Source: JAJXWB01 sp037044955
GTDB lineage: Bacteria; Pseudomonadota; Alphaproteobacteria; Rhizobiales; Beijerinckiaceae
Assembly: GCA_037044955.1 (NCBI GenBank)
Contig: JBAOHX010000002.1
Location: 62,001 to 126,000 of the forward strand
DNA: 64,000 bases
Reading direction: 5' to 3'
In this document: piece after piece, positions 9,993 to 18,956 of the stretch
Position numbering within the stretch: the stretch's first letter is position 1
How the letters are laid out: each line of letters opens with the position of its first letter
Notes under the pieces: generated by a model
The model's input: the letters and a program-made list of their open reading frames with translations, nothing else
Databases searched by the model: none
Told to the model about the DNA's origin: nothing
Program-made: the position numbers and the translations under genes

Positions 9993-10766
9993 TCAGGCCA
10001 CGGGCAGCGACACGAGCAGGCTCGAGCCGAAGGCGGCGTCGCAGTTCGTCTCCACAAATGCGCCGAGTTCGCGCAATTGCGCCAATGCGCCGACGAAGCG
10101 CGCGTCGGCGGGGCCGGCCGATCGAACCGGCGGGGCCGGTGGATCCTCGGCCGTCTCGAATCCACGGCGCACAGGCGGCCCGCTGACGAAGGCGAGCCGG
10201 CATTCCTCGATTGATCGCCACAGCACGATATCGATGCGGCGGTCGCGCGCCTCGCGGTCGAACACGCTTTCCATCAACTGGCGAATTGCGGATTCCAGCC
10301 GCCGCGGATCGATGCGGACCAGCGCCGGCTCCGGCGGACCGGAGAAGACCACGGTGTGGCCGCGGGCGTCGCACCTGTCCCTGAACGAGGCGACGGCGTC
10401 GTCCACGATCTCGCCGATGTCGGCGCGCGCGACGAGCGGTTGCGCCGTGGCTTCCTGATGGCGACGCACCGCGTGCACGAGATCGCGCGTCCAGTTGCGC
10501 AGCAAACGGAATTGCGTCGAATCCGCTCCAGCGAATCCGGCGTCCTCAGCGCCCATGATGTCGAGCAGGCCCTGAAGCGCGTGGGCGATCGGCCCGATTT
10601 CCTCGACCATGCGGCGATGGCCGTCGTAGGCCGCGCGCGCGGACTTTTCGAGCGCGGCGGCCCGATCGTTCGTCACGACGGACAGCGGGATCGTTTGGCG
10701 CGCGAACTCGCCTTGTTCGGCAGGCGGGCGAACGGCGTCGCCCGTAGCTGGATTGGAATTCAACAT
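9993..10766 (-). CDS. Degenerate histidine-kinase-like protein
   Basis: A 257-residue soluble protein arranged like the dimerisation and ATPase part of a histidine kinase. A helical region (about 30-100) lacks a convincing H-box. Then IDPRRLESAIRQLMES sits where the N-box should be but lacks the Asn residues, and the end FGSSLLVSLPVA resembles the last strand of a HATPase domain. It may be a catalytically dead adaptor or a phosphotransfer-like protein. It is the last gene of the run after the NarX/NarL-like pair, 92 bases downstream of the regulator. Function unproven. Confidence 0.6.
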   Translation of the reverse strand: MLNSNPATGDAVRPPAEQGEFARQTIPLSVVTNDRAAALEKSARAAYDGHRRMVEEIGPIAHALQGLLDIMGAEDAGFAGADSTQFRLLRNWTRDLVHAVRRHQEATAQPLVARADIGEIVDDAVASFRDRCDARGHTVVFSGPPEPALVRIDPRRLESAIRQLMESVFDREARDRRIDIVLWRSIEECRLAFVSGPPVRRGFETAEDPPAPPVRSAGPADARFVGALAQLRELGAFVETNCDAAFGSSLLVSLPVA

Positions 10767-10858
10767 GGCCGGCGTCCTCTGGTGAACGTCGGCCCATCAA
10801 TCCCATCTGGTTCATATGTGGACATCTGACCCCGGTCACGAACGGATCGTGACCTTGG

Positions 10859-11524
10859 TCATTTTCTGCGCGTTTTGACCGCCTTGATGGCGAGCTCTGT
10901 GCGCGAGCGCACGTTGAGCTTCTCCATGATCCGGCTGACGTAGTTCTTCACCGTGCCTTCGGCGAGGTTCAGCTCGTTGGCGATTTCCTTGTTGCTGCGG
11001 CCGCCCGCGACGAGGCGCAGGATCGCTTCCTCGCGGCCGGTCAGCTCTTCCGAATCGTCGCCGGCCTTCGGCTCGTCCGCTGCCGTGTGGGTGCGCCGGA
11101 CGGCGCCGATGATCGTGGCGGCGACCGACGGCGAGAGCCGCGTCTCGCCGCGGATGGTCGCCAGAATGTCGGCTTCGGCCGCGTCCTTGAGGAGATAGGC
11201 CGCCGCGCCGGCCGATATGGCGTCGAGCACGATCTCGTCGTTGTCGAAGGTGGTGAGCACCACGATGCGCGTCTGCGGCAGGTCCGCCATGATCTGCCGC
11301 GTGGCGGCGACGCCGCCGAGGCGCGGCATCTGCAGGTCCATCAGGATGACGTCGGGCCGGGTGAGCTTGGCCAGCCGCACGGCCTCCTGACCGTCGCCGG
11401 CCTCGGCGACGACGTCGAGGTCCGCCTCCAGCGACAGCATCGTCTTGAAGGCGCGGCGGATCAGGTGCTGATCCTCGACGATCATGACGCGCGTCGGCGC
11501 CTTGGCGGTCGAAGTCGCGGACAT
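10859..11524 (-). CDS. NarL/FixJ-family response regulator
   Basis: DNA-binding response regulator of 221 residues. The receiver domain carries acidic residues in MIVEDQHL, the phospho-acceptor Asp in VILMDLQMPR, Thr in VVLTTFDN and Lys in YLLKDAAE. The LuxR-type helix-turn-helix follows: LTGREEAILRLVAGGRSNKE and EGTVKNYVSRIMEKL. It starts one base after the kinase gene stop, so the two form a cotranscribed pair. Targets are unknown. Confidence 0.93.
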   Translation of the reverse strand: MSATSTAKAPTRVMIVEDQHLIRRAFKTMLSLEADLDVVAEAGDGQEAVRLAKLTRPDVILMDLQMPRLGGVAATRQIMADLPQTRIVVLTTFDNDEIVLDAISAGAAAYLLKDAAEADILATIRGETRLSPSVAATIIGAVRRTHTAADEPKAGDDSEELTGREEAILRLVAGGRSNKEIANELNLAEGTVKNYVSRIMEKLNVRSRTELAIKAVKTRRK

Positions 11525-11525
11525 T

Positions 11526-12950
11526 CTATTGCTCCTGATGCACGAGCGGCGCGCGAATGGAAATGTGCGCGCCTTGGCCGGGACTCGTCTCGATGGAAAA
11601 CGCGCCGCCGATCATGTGGGCCTGTTCCGCCATGCCCGCAAGCCCGTAATGGCCGGGATGGGCGGCTTTGGCGTCGAAACCGCGGCCGTTGTCGACGATT
11701 TCGATGCAGACGTGCTGTCCCGCGATGCGGGCGGCGAGCCGGACGCGGCTCGCCTGCGCGTGGCGCTCGACGTTGCGCAGCGCCTCCTCGACGATCCGGT
11801 AGAGCCGCTCGGCCTGCACGCCGTGCACGTCTCGCGCAAAACCGTCCATGTCGATCTCCACCGGGGCGCCGGTGCGCTCCTCGAAGCGCGCGCCGGCGCG
11901 GCGCAGGGCGGCCTCCAGGCCCTCGTCGCCCGCACGCTGGAAGCGCACCTGGCCCAAGGCTTCTCGCCCGCGGTCGAGGCCCGAGCGGGCGGCCTCCTCG
12001 GCGCGGGCGAGCTCCTCCGGCACGCGGTCGGGGGCGCGCTCGGCGAGCTTCCTCACCAGACGCAATTGCGCGACCACGGCGACGAGCGCATGGACGATGG
12101 TGTCGTGCAGGTCGTGCGCGATGGTCAGGCGTTCGCGCATCAGCAGCGCCTGGCGGGCCTGAGCCTGCGCGCGCTCGACCTCGGCCTGCAAGTCGCGCAG
12201 CCTCGTGATGTCGCGACCCACTATCTGGAATTCCGGCGGTCCCTCGCCCGCGCCGAGCCATGTCACGCGCCACAGAATCCAGGCGGCGTGGCCATCGGCA
12301 GCCGGCAGCTTCTGCTCGAAAGTCTCGTCGTGCGCGCGTTGCGCCAGCGCGCCCCACGCGGCGCCGTCCAGGGGGCGCAGGGCGTCTTCCAGCCGCGCGC
12401 CGACGAGCCTGTCGAGACTGCGCCCGCAGAAGGCCTGCGCATGGATATTGGCGAAGGAGATCGCGCCGTCGGCGGCGATGCGCAGCACGAGATCGGCCGA
12501 GGATTCCACGATATCGCGGTAGAGGGCGTCGCTGACGTTGGCGCGGCGGCGCGCCGCCTCGGCCTGCTCGTCGGCCAGCCGGCGCTCGCGGCGCTCGCGC
12601 ACCAGCATCGTTTCGGTCTCGCTTGCGCCGAAGGCGCGCGCGGCGACGAGCGAAAAGCAGTCCTGCGCCTCGTCCCAGGAGATCGTGACGCTGATCTTGT
12701 CGCCGGAATCGAGGCCGATCGAGGGAAGCGCGACAATGTCGCGCGCGCCGGCGCGCAGCGCCGCCAGTTCGTCGCCCATGCCGAAGAGCAGCGGCGTGGC
12801 GAGGCAGTCGCCGCCGATCTCCGGCAGCCAGTCGAGCGCGGCGCCCGTGCGCGTCAGCAGCGTTCCGTCGGCGGCCATGCGCGCGAAACCGAGGCCGTGG
12901 CGCGCAAGGCTGCCGGCGTCAGTCGTCTGCATGTCGTCGCGCGCCCGCAC
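11526..12950 (-). CDS. NarX-type sensor histidine kinase with PAS domain
   Basis: Soluble kinase of the HisKA_3 family (474 residues) that should phosphorylate the adjacent regulator. It has an N-terminal region without recognised domain, a PAS domain (about 148-265: DIVESSADLVLRIAADG to FQIVGRDIT), the phospho-acceptor His in IAHDLHDTIVHAL, and a HATPase domain with EEALRNVERHA, DNGRGFD and GHYGLAGM. No membrane helix is seen, so the signal is probably cytoplasmic. The start is GTG at 12950 with GGAGG upstream; an ATG at 12932 is the alternative. Confidence 0.9.
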   Translation of the reverse strand: MRARDDMQTTDAGSLARHGLGFARMAADGTLLTRTGAALDWLPEIGGDCLATPLLFGMGDELAALRAGARDIVALPSIGLDSGDKISVTISWDEAQDCFSLVAARAFGASETETMLVRERRERRLADEQAEAARRRANVSDALYRDIVESSADLVLRIAADGAISFANIHAQAFCGRSLDRLVGARLEDALRPLDGAAWGALAQRAHDETFEQKLPAADGHAAWILWRVTWLGAGEGPPEFQIVGRDITRLRDLQAEVERAQAQARQALLMRERLTIAHDLHDTIVHALVAVVAQLRLVRKLAERAPDRVPEELARAEEAARSGLDRGREALGQVRFQRAGDEGLEAALRRAGARFEERTGAPVEIDMDGFARDVHGVQAERLYRIVEEALRNVERHAQASRVRLAARIAGQHVCIEIVDNGRGFDAKAAHPGHYGLAGMAEQAHMIGGAFSIETSPGQGAHISIRAPLVHQEQ

Positions 12951-12995
12951 ATGTCCTCCGTCAGCGGAGCATGGGCGAAAGGCCGCGCAATGTCA

Positions 12996-14396
12996 TCACG
13001 ACAGGACGCGCATCCAGTTTTCGCGCACGATGACGTCGACGATGCGCAGGCCGGCTTCGCGCCAGGTCGGGCGCACGACGCGCGCCGGATCGGCTTTCGC
13101 GCGACCGGCGAGAAAGTCGCGGACCAGCGCGGCAAGGGCGTCGGCGTCGTTCACGCGGAAATAGAGCGCGCCCTCGCCGCCGATCTCGCGGAAGACGGGA
13201 ATGTCGCTGCACAGCGCCGGCCTGTCGCGCCACGCCGCTTCGGCGACGGGCAGGCCGAATCCCTCGGCATAGGAGGGCGCGAGCGCCGCCGCGCAATGGT
13301 CGTAGGCGTAAGCGAGATCGGCGTCGCCGGCGGAATCGAACCAGAAGAGCCGGCGGCCGAATTCCTCGTGCGCCAGAATGTCGTCGATGACGGCGTCGAC
13401 GTGCCAGCCGCGCCGCCCGATGAACACGAGGCGCGCATCTGTTCCGCAACGCCACAGCGCGTCGAAGGCGGCGAGCGCGACCTGATGGCCCTTGCGCGGC
13501 TCGAGCGTGCCGACGAGCAGGAAAGCCGGCGCGCCGGCGAAGGCCGCGCGCATCTCGCCGCTCGCTTCGCCAGCGCCCTGCGGCGCTATGTCGGAGCCGC
13601 AATGGAACCAGCCGACCTTCAGGCCGGCGCGATGCGGCAATTCCCGCTCGGCCACGAAGGCGCAAAGCTCTTCGGCGACAGTCCTCGAGATGGCGATGAT
13701 CCCGTCGCTTTCGAGAAGCGCGCTCTGGAGCCACGCAAGGTGCACCTGAGGCACATCGCCGACCGACGCGCCCTTATAGAGCTGCGGGATGAGATCGTAG
13801 ATGCAGGAGACGATCGCGCCGTTTTTCGCGCGCACTTGCGCGAAGACGTCGTTGAACGCCGCGAAATCCTTCCACGAATTGTCGAGCATCAGCAGGCGGT
13901 CGCCGGTCTCGATGGCGAGCGGCCTGTCGTCGCCCGTTTTCGCGCGACCTGTCTCGGCTGCGACATAGGCTTCGCACGTCCAGAGCCTGCCGTCCTGCAG
14001 ACGCACGGCGATGGGCGTGACGCCGAGATCGGACTCGGCGTAGAGCGCGCGCACGACCTGGCGCACGACGCGCTGGATGCCGGTCCTGTCGTCATGCGCG
14101 ACGATGGCGGTCACGTCGACAAGAAGCCTCTTGGCGGGCGCTGGCGAGGACGCGGTTTCCGCCACGGTCGCGCGCGAAGTCTTTGGCGCATCCCGTTTCG
14201 CCGACGGCGCAAGCATCCTCCGGATCGCGCGCTCGACAAGGCGCACCGGCGCCGCGAAATGCCAGGCGGCGCTGTAGATCGCCTCGGCGTGGCGCTTTTC
14301 CAGGCGTTCGAGTTCGCGCCGGAGCTGGTCGACCTGAAATTCGAGAATGCGGAGGCGGTCGGCTTTGCTGTCGGGGTCGGTCGGATCGTCGCCCAT
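12996..14396 (-). CDS. GT4-type glycosyltransferase
   Basis: Cytoplasmic or membrane-associated GT-B fold glycosyltransferase (466 residues). The N-terminal 40 residues are a heptad helix. The C-terminal donor-binding half has VGTLEPRKGHQVAL and the retaining-enzyme motif SYAEGFGLPVAEA. The ATG at 14396 has GAGGAG upstream and is preferred to longer versions. It lies 20 bases after the GDP-rhamnose reductase gene, so it probably transfers rhamnose or another sugar made by rmd and gmd to a surface glycan (inference from context). Confidence 0.85.
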   Translation of the reverse strand: MGDDPTDPDSKADRLRILEFQVDQLRRELERLEKRHAEAIYSAAWHFAAPVRLVERAIRRMLAPSAKRDAPKTSRATVAETASSPAPAKRLLVDVTAIVAHDDRTGIQRVVRQVVRALYAESDLGVTPIAVRLQDGRLWTCEAYVAAETGRAKTGDDRPLAIETGDRLLMLDNSWKDFAAFNDVFAQVRAKNGAIVSCIYDLIPQLYKGASVGDVPQVHLAWLQSALLESDGIIAISRTVAEELCAFVAERELPHRAGLKVGWFHCGSDIAPQGAGEASGEMRAAFAGAPAFLLVGTLEPRKGHQVALAAFDALWRCGTDARLVFIGRRGWHVDAVIDDILAHEEFGRRLFWFDSAGDADLAYAYDHCAAALAPSYAEGFGLPVAEAAWRDRPALCSDIPVFREIGGEGALYFRVNDADALAALVRDFLAGRAKADPARVVRPTWREAGLRIVDVIVRENWMRVLS

Positions 14397-14416
14397 CGCG
14401 CTTCTCCTCGAGCCCC

Positions 14417-15376
14417 TTACGCGCCCGCCGCGCGCCAATGCGCGAGCAGCGCCTCGACGATGGCGTCGACGCCGATGGTCGGCTTCCAGCCGGTCGCCTG
14501 TTCGAGCCGCGCCGCGGAGCCGGCCGCCATCGGCACGTCGCTCGGGCGCAGCCGCTTCGGATCGATCGTCACCTCGAACGGCATTCGCGCATGGGCGCGG
14601 AATTTCTCGACGAGATCGGCGATGCGCCACGAGCCGCCCGAAGCGACGTTATACACGCTGCGTTCAGCCGCCGCCGCAGGCGCGTCGAGCATGGCGATAT
14701 AGGCGGCGCAGACGTCGCGCACATCGAGGAAATCGCGGCTCGCCTCGAGATTGCCGAGTTCGAGGCGCGGCGGCCTGCGGCCTGCTTCGACATCGGCGAT
14801 CTGCTGGGCGAGCGAGGGCAGGACGAAGCGCACGTCCTGGCCGGGCCCTGTGTGGTTGAAGGGACGCGCGACGATGAGGCGCGCCTGCGGCAGCACGTCC
14901 GGCAGCATGGATTCGGCCGCCGCCTTCGACCGCGCGTAGGCGTTCATCGGGCGCAGCGGCGTGTCTTCGTTCGCGACGCCGTCGCGGAAGCTCCAGCCGT
15001 AGACTTCGGACGAGGAGACGAAGAAGAAAGTCGTCGTCGGGCAGGCGCGCTGGCAGGCGTGCGCGAGTTCCAGCGTGCCGCCGAAATTCACGCGCCAGGT
15101 CGCTTCGGCGAGTTCCGCGCTTGCGCCGATGGCCGCCTGCGCGGCCAGATGCAGCACGAGGTCGGGTTTGAAATCGGACACGATGCGGCCGATGGCGGCG
15201 CTGTCGATCACTTCGGCGTCGAGCGCGCGCCAGCCCTCGCGCAAGACCTGCTCGCCCGGGCGGCGCAGCAGAACGCGGTCGGCGCCTGGCCAACGCGACG
15301 CGATCGCCGGCGCGAGATAGCCGCCGACGAAGCCCGTGCCGCCGGTCAGGAGAATGCGCTGATAGCGAACAGGCAT
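14417..15376 (-). CDS. rmd: GDP-6-deoxy-D-mannose reductase (NAD-dependent epimerase family)
   Basis: Extended SDR that reduces GDP-4-keto-6-deoxymannose to GDP-D-rhamnose. It shows the Rossmann motif TGGTGFVGGYL near residue 10, the catalytic Ser in FVSSSEVYG and the YARSK catalytic pair. The assignment to Rmd rests on family resemblance and on lying 13 bases from gmd, which makes its substrate. A related 4-reductase giving GDP-6-deoxytalose is possible. The 319-residue length fits. Confidence 0.82.
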   Translation of the reverse strand: MPVRYQRILLTGGTGFVGGYLAPAIASRWPGADRVLLRRPGEQVLREGWRALDAEVIDSAAIGRIVSDFKPDLVLHLAAQAAIGASAELAEATWRVNFGGTLELAHACQRACPTTTFFFVSSSEVYGWSFRDGVANEDTPLRPMNAYARSKAAAESMLPDVLPQARLIVARPFNHTGPGQDVRFVLPSLAQQIADVEAGRRPPRLELGNLEASRDFLDVRDVCAAYIAMLDAPAAAAERSVYNVASGGSWRIADLVEKFRAHARMPFEVTIDPKRLRPSDVPMAAGSAARLEQATGWKPTIGVDAIVEALLAHWRAAGA

Positions 15377-15389
15377 CGCGGGCTCTGGA

Positions 15390-16376
15390 TCAGAGCGTTT
15401 CGTGGTTCTTGACGCGCTCGAGATCGGCGTCGACCATTTCGCGGATCATCTGTTCGAGCGTGGTCGTGGCCTGCCAGCCGAGCTTCGCCTTCGCCTTGTC
15501 GGGATTGCCGAGAAGGACGTCGACTTCCGCCGGGCGATAGAAGGCCGGATCGATCACGACGTGCTTGTCCATGTCCATGCCGACATAGTCGAAGGCGATG
15601 CGGCACATGTCGCGCACGGTGGTGGTGACGCCGGTCGCCACGACATAATCGTCGGGCTTGTCCTGCTGCAGCATCAGCCACATGGCCTGCACATAGTCGC
15701 GCGCATGGCCCCAGTCGCGCTTGGCGTCGATATTGCCGAGACGCAATTCGCTGGCCTTGCCGAGCTTGATGCGCGCGACGCCGTCGGTGACCTTGCGCGT
15801 GACGAATTCGATGCCGCGCAGCGGGCTCTCGTGGTTGAAGAGAATGCCGGACGAGGCGTGGAAGCCGAAGCTCTCGCGATAATTGACGGTGATCCAGTGG
15901 CCGTAGAGCTTCGCCACCGCATAAGGGCTGCGCGGGTAGAAGGGCGTGCTCTCGCTCTGGCGATCCTGCTGGATCAGGCCGAACATCTCGGACGAAGACG
16001 CCTGATAGAAGCGCGCTTCCGGCGCCTCGGCGCGCATGGCCTCCAGCATGTTGGTCACGCCGGTCGCGGTGATGTTGGCGGTGTGGATCGGCTGGCGCCA
16101 GGAGGAGGCGACGAAGGACTGGGCGGCGAGATTGTAGATTTCCTGCGGCGCCGTCTCCTTCACGATGCGCACGAGGCTCGACACGTCGTCCATGTCGCCG
16201 TCGAGCAGGGTGACCTTGTCGGCCACGCCCAGCCAGCGCAGGCGATGGTCCTCGACGCCGCGATGCGAGGAGCGGCGGATGACGCCGAAGACCTCGTAGC
16301 CCTTGGACAGCAGGAATTGCGAGAGATAGGCCCCATCCTGGCCCGTGATGCCGGTCAGGAGCGCGCGCTTGGCCAT
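15390..16376 (-). CDS. gmd: GDP-mannose 4,6-dehydratase
   Basis: Converts GDP-D-mannose to GDP-4-keto-6-deoxymannose, the first step to GDP-rhamnose, fucose or perosamine. The family signature is clear: LLTGITGQDGAYL at the start, the VIRRSS loop, SSSEMFG and the catalytic YAVAK. At 328 residues it is typical of the shorter bacterial Gmd. First gene of gmd-rmd-glycosyltransferase. No fucose synthase or perosamine synthase gene is nearby, which favours GDP-rhamnose. Confidence 0.95.
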   Translation of the reverse strand: MAKRALLTGITGQDGAYLSQFLLSKGYEVFGVIRRSSHRGVEDHRLRWLGVADKVTLLDGDMDDVSSLVRIVKETAPQEIYNLAAQSFVASSWRQPIHTANITATGVTNMLEAMRAEAPEARFYQASSSEMFGLIQQDRQSESTPFYPRSPYAVAKLYGHWITVNYRESFGFHASSGILFNHESPLRGIEFVTRKVTDGVARIKLGKASELRLGNIDAKRDWGHARDYVQAMWLMLQQDKPDDYVVATGVTTTVRDMCRIAFDYVGMDMDKHVVIDPAFYRPAEVDVLLGNPDKAKAKLGWQATTTLEQMIREMVDADLERVKNHETL

Positions 16377-16590
16377 GAAAAGTCCTCAAATCGGGGCGCG
16401 AGGCCCCGGGCTGGCCGCGCGGGCGGGGCGCGCGCGACAAAACGGGCCGGCCGCCGGGAGAGGCGGCCGGGGAATGCGCCGCAATAGCAAAAGCGGCGTC
16501 GGGTAGGCAAGTTTGGAGGGCGCCGCCGCCGGCTTCCGGCCGGCTTCTGGCCCTTCTTGCCGGCCAGAGGCCGGCGGTCCCGGCTTCCGC
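16377..16590. other. Intergenic region with GC-rich inverted repeats
   Basis: A 214-base gap upstream of gmd and downstream of the crotonase gene. Between about 16522 and 16580 there are stacked GC-rich inverted repeats (GCCGGCTTCCGGCCGGC, then TTGCCGGCCAGAGGCCGGCGG) without a clear U-run. They may terminate the crotonase transcript. No open gene is visible; the gmd promoter must lie here or upstream. Confidence 0.4.
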
Positions 16591-17397
16591 TCACGGCTCC
16601 GCGAAATTCGGGGCGCGCTTCTCCATCTGCGCCTTGACCGCCTCGATCTGGTTCGGGCTGCCGATCAGCGCGAATTGCTCCACCGATTCCGCTTCCAGGC
16701 CCGTCTGCACGTCGGTGACGACGGCGAGATTGAGCAGGCGCTTGGCGGCGCGGACGGCGTGGGGGTTTTTCCCCGCGATCTCGCGCGCCGTCTCCAGCGC
16801 CGCGGCGCGCGGGTCCGCGGTCACGCGGGTGACGAAGCCGTACTGGAAGGCCTCTTCGCCCGAGAAGATGCGGCCGGTGTAGGTCAGTTCGCGCACGACG
16901 TCCTCGCGGGCGAGGTGGCGCATGATCTGCGTGCCGGCGACGTCGGGCACGAGGCCCCAGCGGATTTCCAGGATCGACATCTTGCAGTCCGGCGTCGCGT
17001 AACGCATGTCGGCGCCGAGCGCGAGCTGGAAGCCGCCGCCGAGCGCCACGCCGTGGACGGCGGCGATGACGGGCACCGGCAGTTCGCGCCAGACCCAGGC
17101 CGCCCATTGCGGCTTGTTGGCCGGGCCGTGCGTGCGCGCCCGCAGGTCGCGCATGCCGGCCAGCGCCTCGCCCTTGGACTTCATCGCCTCGAAACGGCCC
17201 ATGTCGAGGCCGGCGCAGAAGGCGCGGCCCTCGCCAGACAGCACGACGGCGCGCAAGCCCTTCATCTTCATCAGCTTCTCGCCGGCCTCGATCAGGCCGT
17301 CGAACATGGCCTCGTCGAGCGCATTCATCTTGTCGGCGCGGATGAGGCGCACATCGGCGACGCCGTCCTTCAGGTCGATGGAAACGCGGTCTTTCAT
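16591..17397 (-). CDS. Enoyl-CoA hydratase/isomerase family protein (crotonase)
   Basis: Acts on acyl-CoA thioesters, probably hydrating or isomerising a double bond. The 268-residue product has the oxyanion-hole segments VVLSGEGRAFCAGLDM and AAVHGVALGGGFQLALGAD, and the ILEIRWGLVPD stretch where crotonase catalytic acids often lie. The start ATG has GGGAG upstream. It is transcribed alone, with a palindromic repeat element on its upstream side. The precise substrate cannot be told. Confidence 0.88.
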   Translation of the reverse strand: MKDRVSIDLKDGVADVRLIRADKMNALDEAMFDGLIEAGEKLMKMKGLRAVVLSGEGRAFCAGLDMGRFEAMKSKGEALAGMRDLRARTHGPANKPQWAAWVWRELPVPVIAAVHGVALGGGFQLALGADMRYATPDCKMSILEIRWGLVPDVAGTQIMRHLAREDVVRELTYTGRIFSGEEAFQYGFVTRVTADPRAAALETAREIAGKNPHAVRAAKRLLNLAVVTDVQTGLEAESVEQFALIGSPNQIEAVKAQMEKRAPNFAEP

Positions 17398-17420
17398 GCT
17401 TTTCTCCCATTTGTCCCGGA

Positions 17421-17510
17421 TGTCATTCCCGACGCGGCGCAGCCGCGATCGGGAATCCAGAGTTGCTTTGAAATCGCTGGCGCTGGATCCCCGCTTTCGC
17501 GGGGATGACA
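17421..17510. repeat. Intergenic palindromic repeat (REP-like), copy 1
   Basis: Two hairpins in tandem: TGTCATTCCCGA... pairing with ...CGGGAAT, and GGATCCCCGCTTTCGCGGGG ending in ATGACA. The tail CTGGATCCCCGCTTTCGCGG is repeated at 54462-54481. Such elements are dispersed in alphaproteobacterial genomes. It lies between the crotonase and FAD-oxidase genes, both on the minus strand. Confidence 0.7.
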
Positions 17511-17523
17511 GACGCTTTGGTCG

Positions 17524-18952
17524 CTACAACACCTTCCCCGGATTGAGAATCCCGTTCGGGTCGAGCGTTTTCTTGATCGTGCGCATCAGCTCCATCGCGA
17601 CCGGGTCCTTCACGTGCGGAAGCTCGTCGCGCTTCATGATTCCGATGCCGTGTTCGGCGGAGATCGAGCCGTGATACTTGGCCACGAGGCCGTGCACGAT
17701 CTCGTTCACGTCATGCCAGCGGTCGAGAAAGGCCTGCTTGTCGGCGCCGACGGGTTGCGAAACGTTGCAATGGATATTGCCGTCGCCGAGATGGCCGAAG
17801 GCGACCATGCGCGCGCCGGGCACGGCCGCCGGCACGTCGCGCGCGACATCGGCGAGGAAGGCCGGCACGGCGGAGATCGGCACGGAGACATCGTGCTTGA
17901 TCGAGCCGCCCTCGTGCTTCTGCACTTCGGAGAGAAGCTCGCGCAGGCGCCAGAAGTCGTTGCGCTGGTCGAGCGAGGCGGCGATGGCGGCGTCCTCGAC
18001 GAATTGCTTCTCGATCGCCTCGCCCAAGAGATTTTCCAGCGTCGCTTCGAGCGCTGCGTCGGTCTGCGAAGCCAGTTCGATCAGCACGTACCAGGCGTGC
18101 TCCTGCGCCAGCGGATCGCGCGTGTCGGCGCCATGCTTCAGCACGAAGTCGACGCCGATGCGCGGCACGAGTTCGAAAGACTTCACGTCGGCGCCGGCGT
18201 GCGACAACGCCATGTCGAGCAGGCCGAGCGCAGCTTCTGGCGAGGCAAGCCCCGCGAAGCCGGTGGCGCGGGCTGCGCGGCTTCGGGAACAGCTTCAGCA
18301 CCGCGCCGGTGATGATTCCGAGCGTGCCTTCGGCGCCGATGAACAGGTTCTTGAGATCGTAGCCGGTGTTGTTCTTCTTGACCTTGCAGAGGTCGGACAT
18401 GACGCGCCCGTCGGCGAGAACGACCTCGATCCCCATGACGAGATCGCGCGCCACGCCATAGGCGAGAGCCGCGACGCCGCCGGCGTTGGTCGAGAGATTG
18501 CCGCCGATGGTGCAGGAGCCTTCCGATGGCAGCGACAGGGGAAACAGCCGGTCGACCTTGTCCGCGGCTTCCTGCGCATTCTGCAGCGTTACGCCCGCAT
18601 CGACGGTGAGCGTATTGGCCGTGGCGTCGATCTCACGGATAGCGTTGAGACGGCGCAGAGAAACCACGATCTCGTCGCCCGCCTGCGAGGGCACTTGTCC
18701 GCCGACGAGGCCGGTATTGCCGCCCTGCGGCACGATCTTCACGCCGCGCGCGTTGCAATAGGCGAGCAGGCGCGACACTTCCTCGACCGAGCCCGGGCGC
18801 ACGACGGCGCGCGCGGCGCCGCGATAGAGGCCGCGCTCCTCGACGAGATAGGGCTGCATGGCGAAGGCGTCGACGACGATGTTCGCCGCGCCGACGATTG
18901 CGGCGATCTCGTCCAGGGCCGTGTCGCGCGAAACTCTGGAAACCGAAGTCAA
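17524..18952 (-). CDS. FAD-linked oxidase, GlcD/D-lactate dehydrogenase type (frameshifted)
   Basis: Flavoprotein dehydrogenase of a 2-hydroxy acid. The N-terminal FAD domain has PQGGNTGLVGGQ near residue 55, GCTIGGNLSTNAGG-like CTIGGNLSTNAGGV and IGAEGTLGIITGA. The C-terminal cap ends with FGHLGDGNIHCN, SAEHGIGIMKR and DPNGILNPGKVL. The frame changes near 18274; removing one base gives LFPKPRARATGFAGLAS and a 475-residue protein, normal for the family. The HpaI-type aldolase gene just upstream suggests hydroxy- or keto-acid metabolism (inference). Confidence 0.87.
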
Positions 18953-18956
18953 ACTG

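Noticed and set aside
11484..14702. 1072-residue plus-strand reading opposite the kinase, glycosyltransferase and rmd genes
   Set aside because: Its composition is that of an antisense frame in GC-rich DNA, and it has no domains; well-supported genes occupy the other strand.
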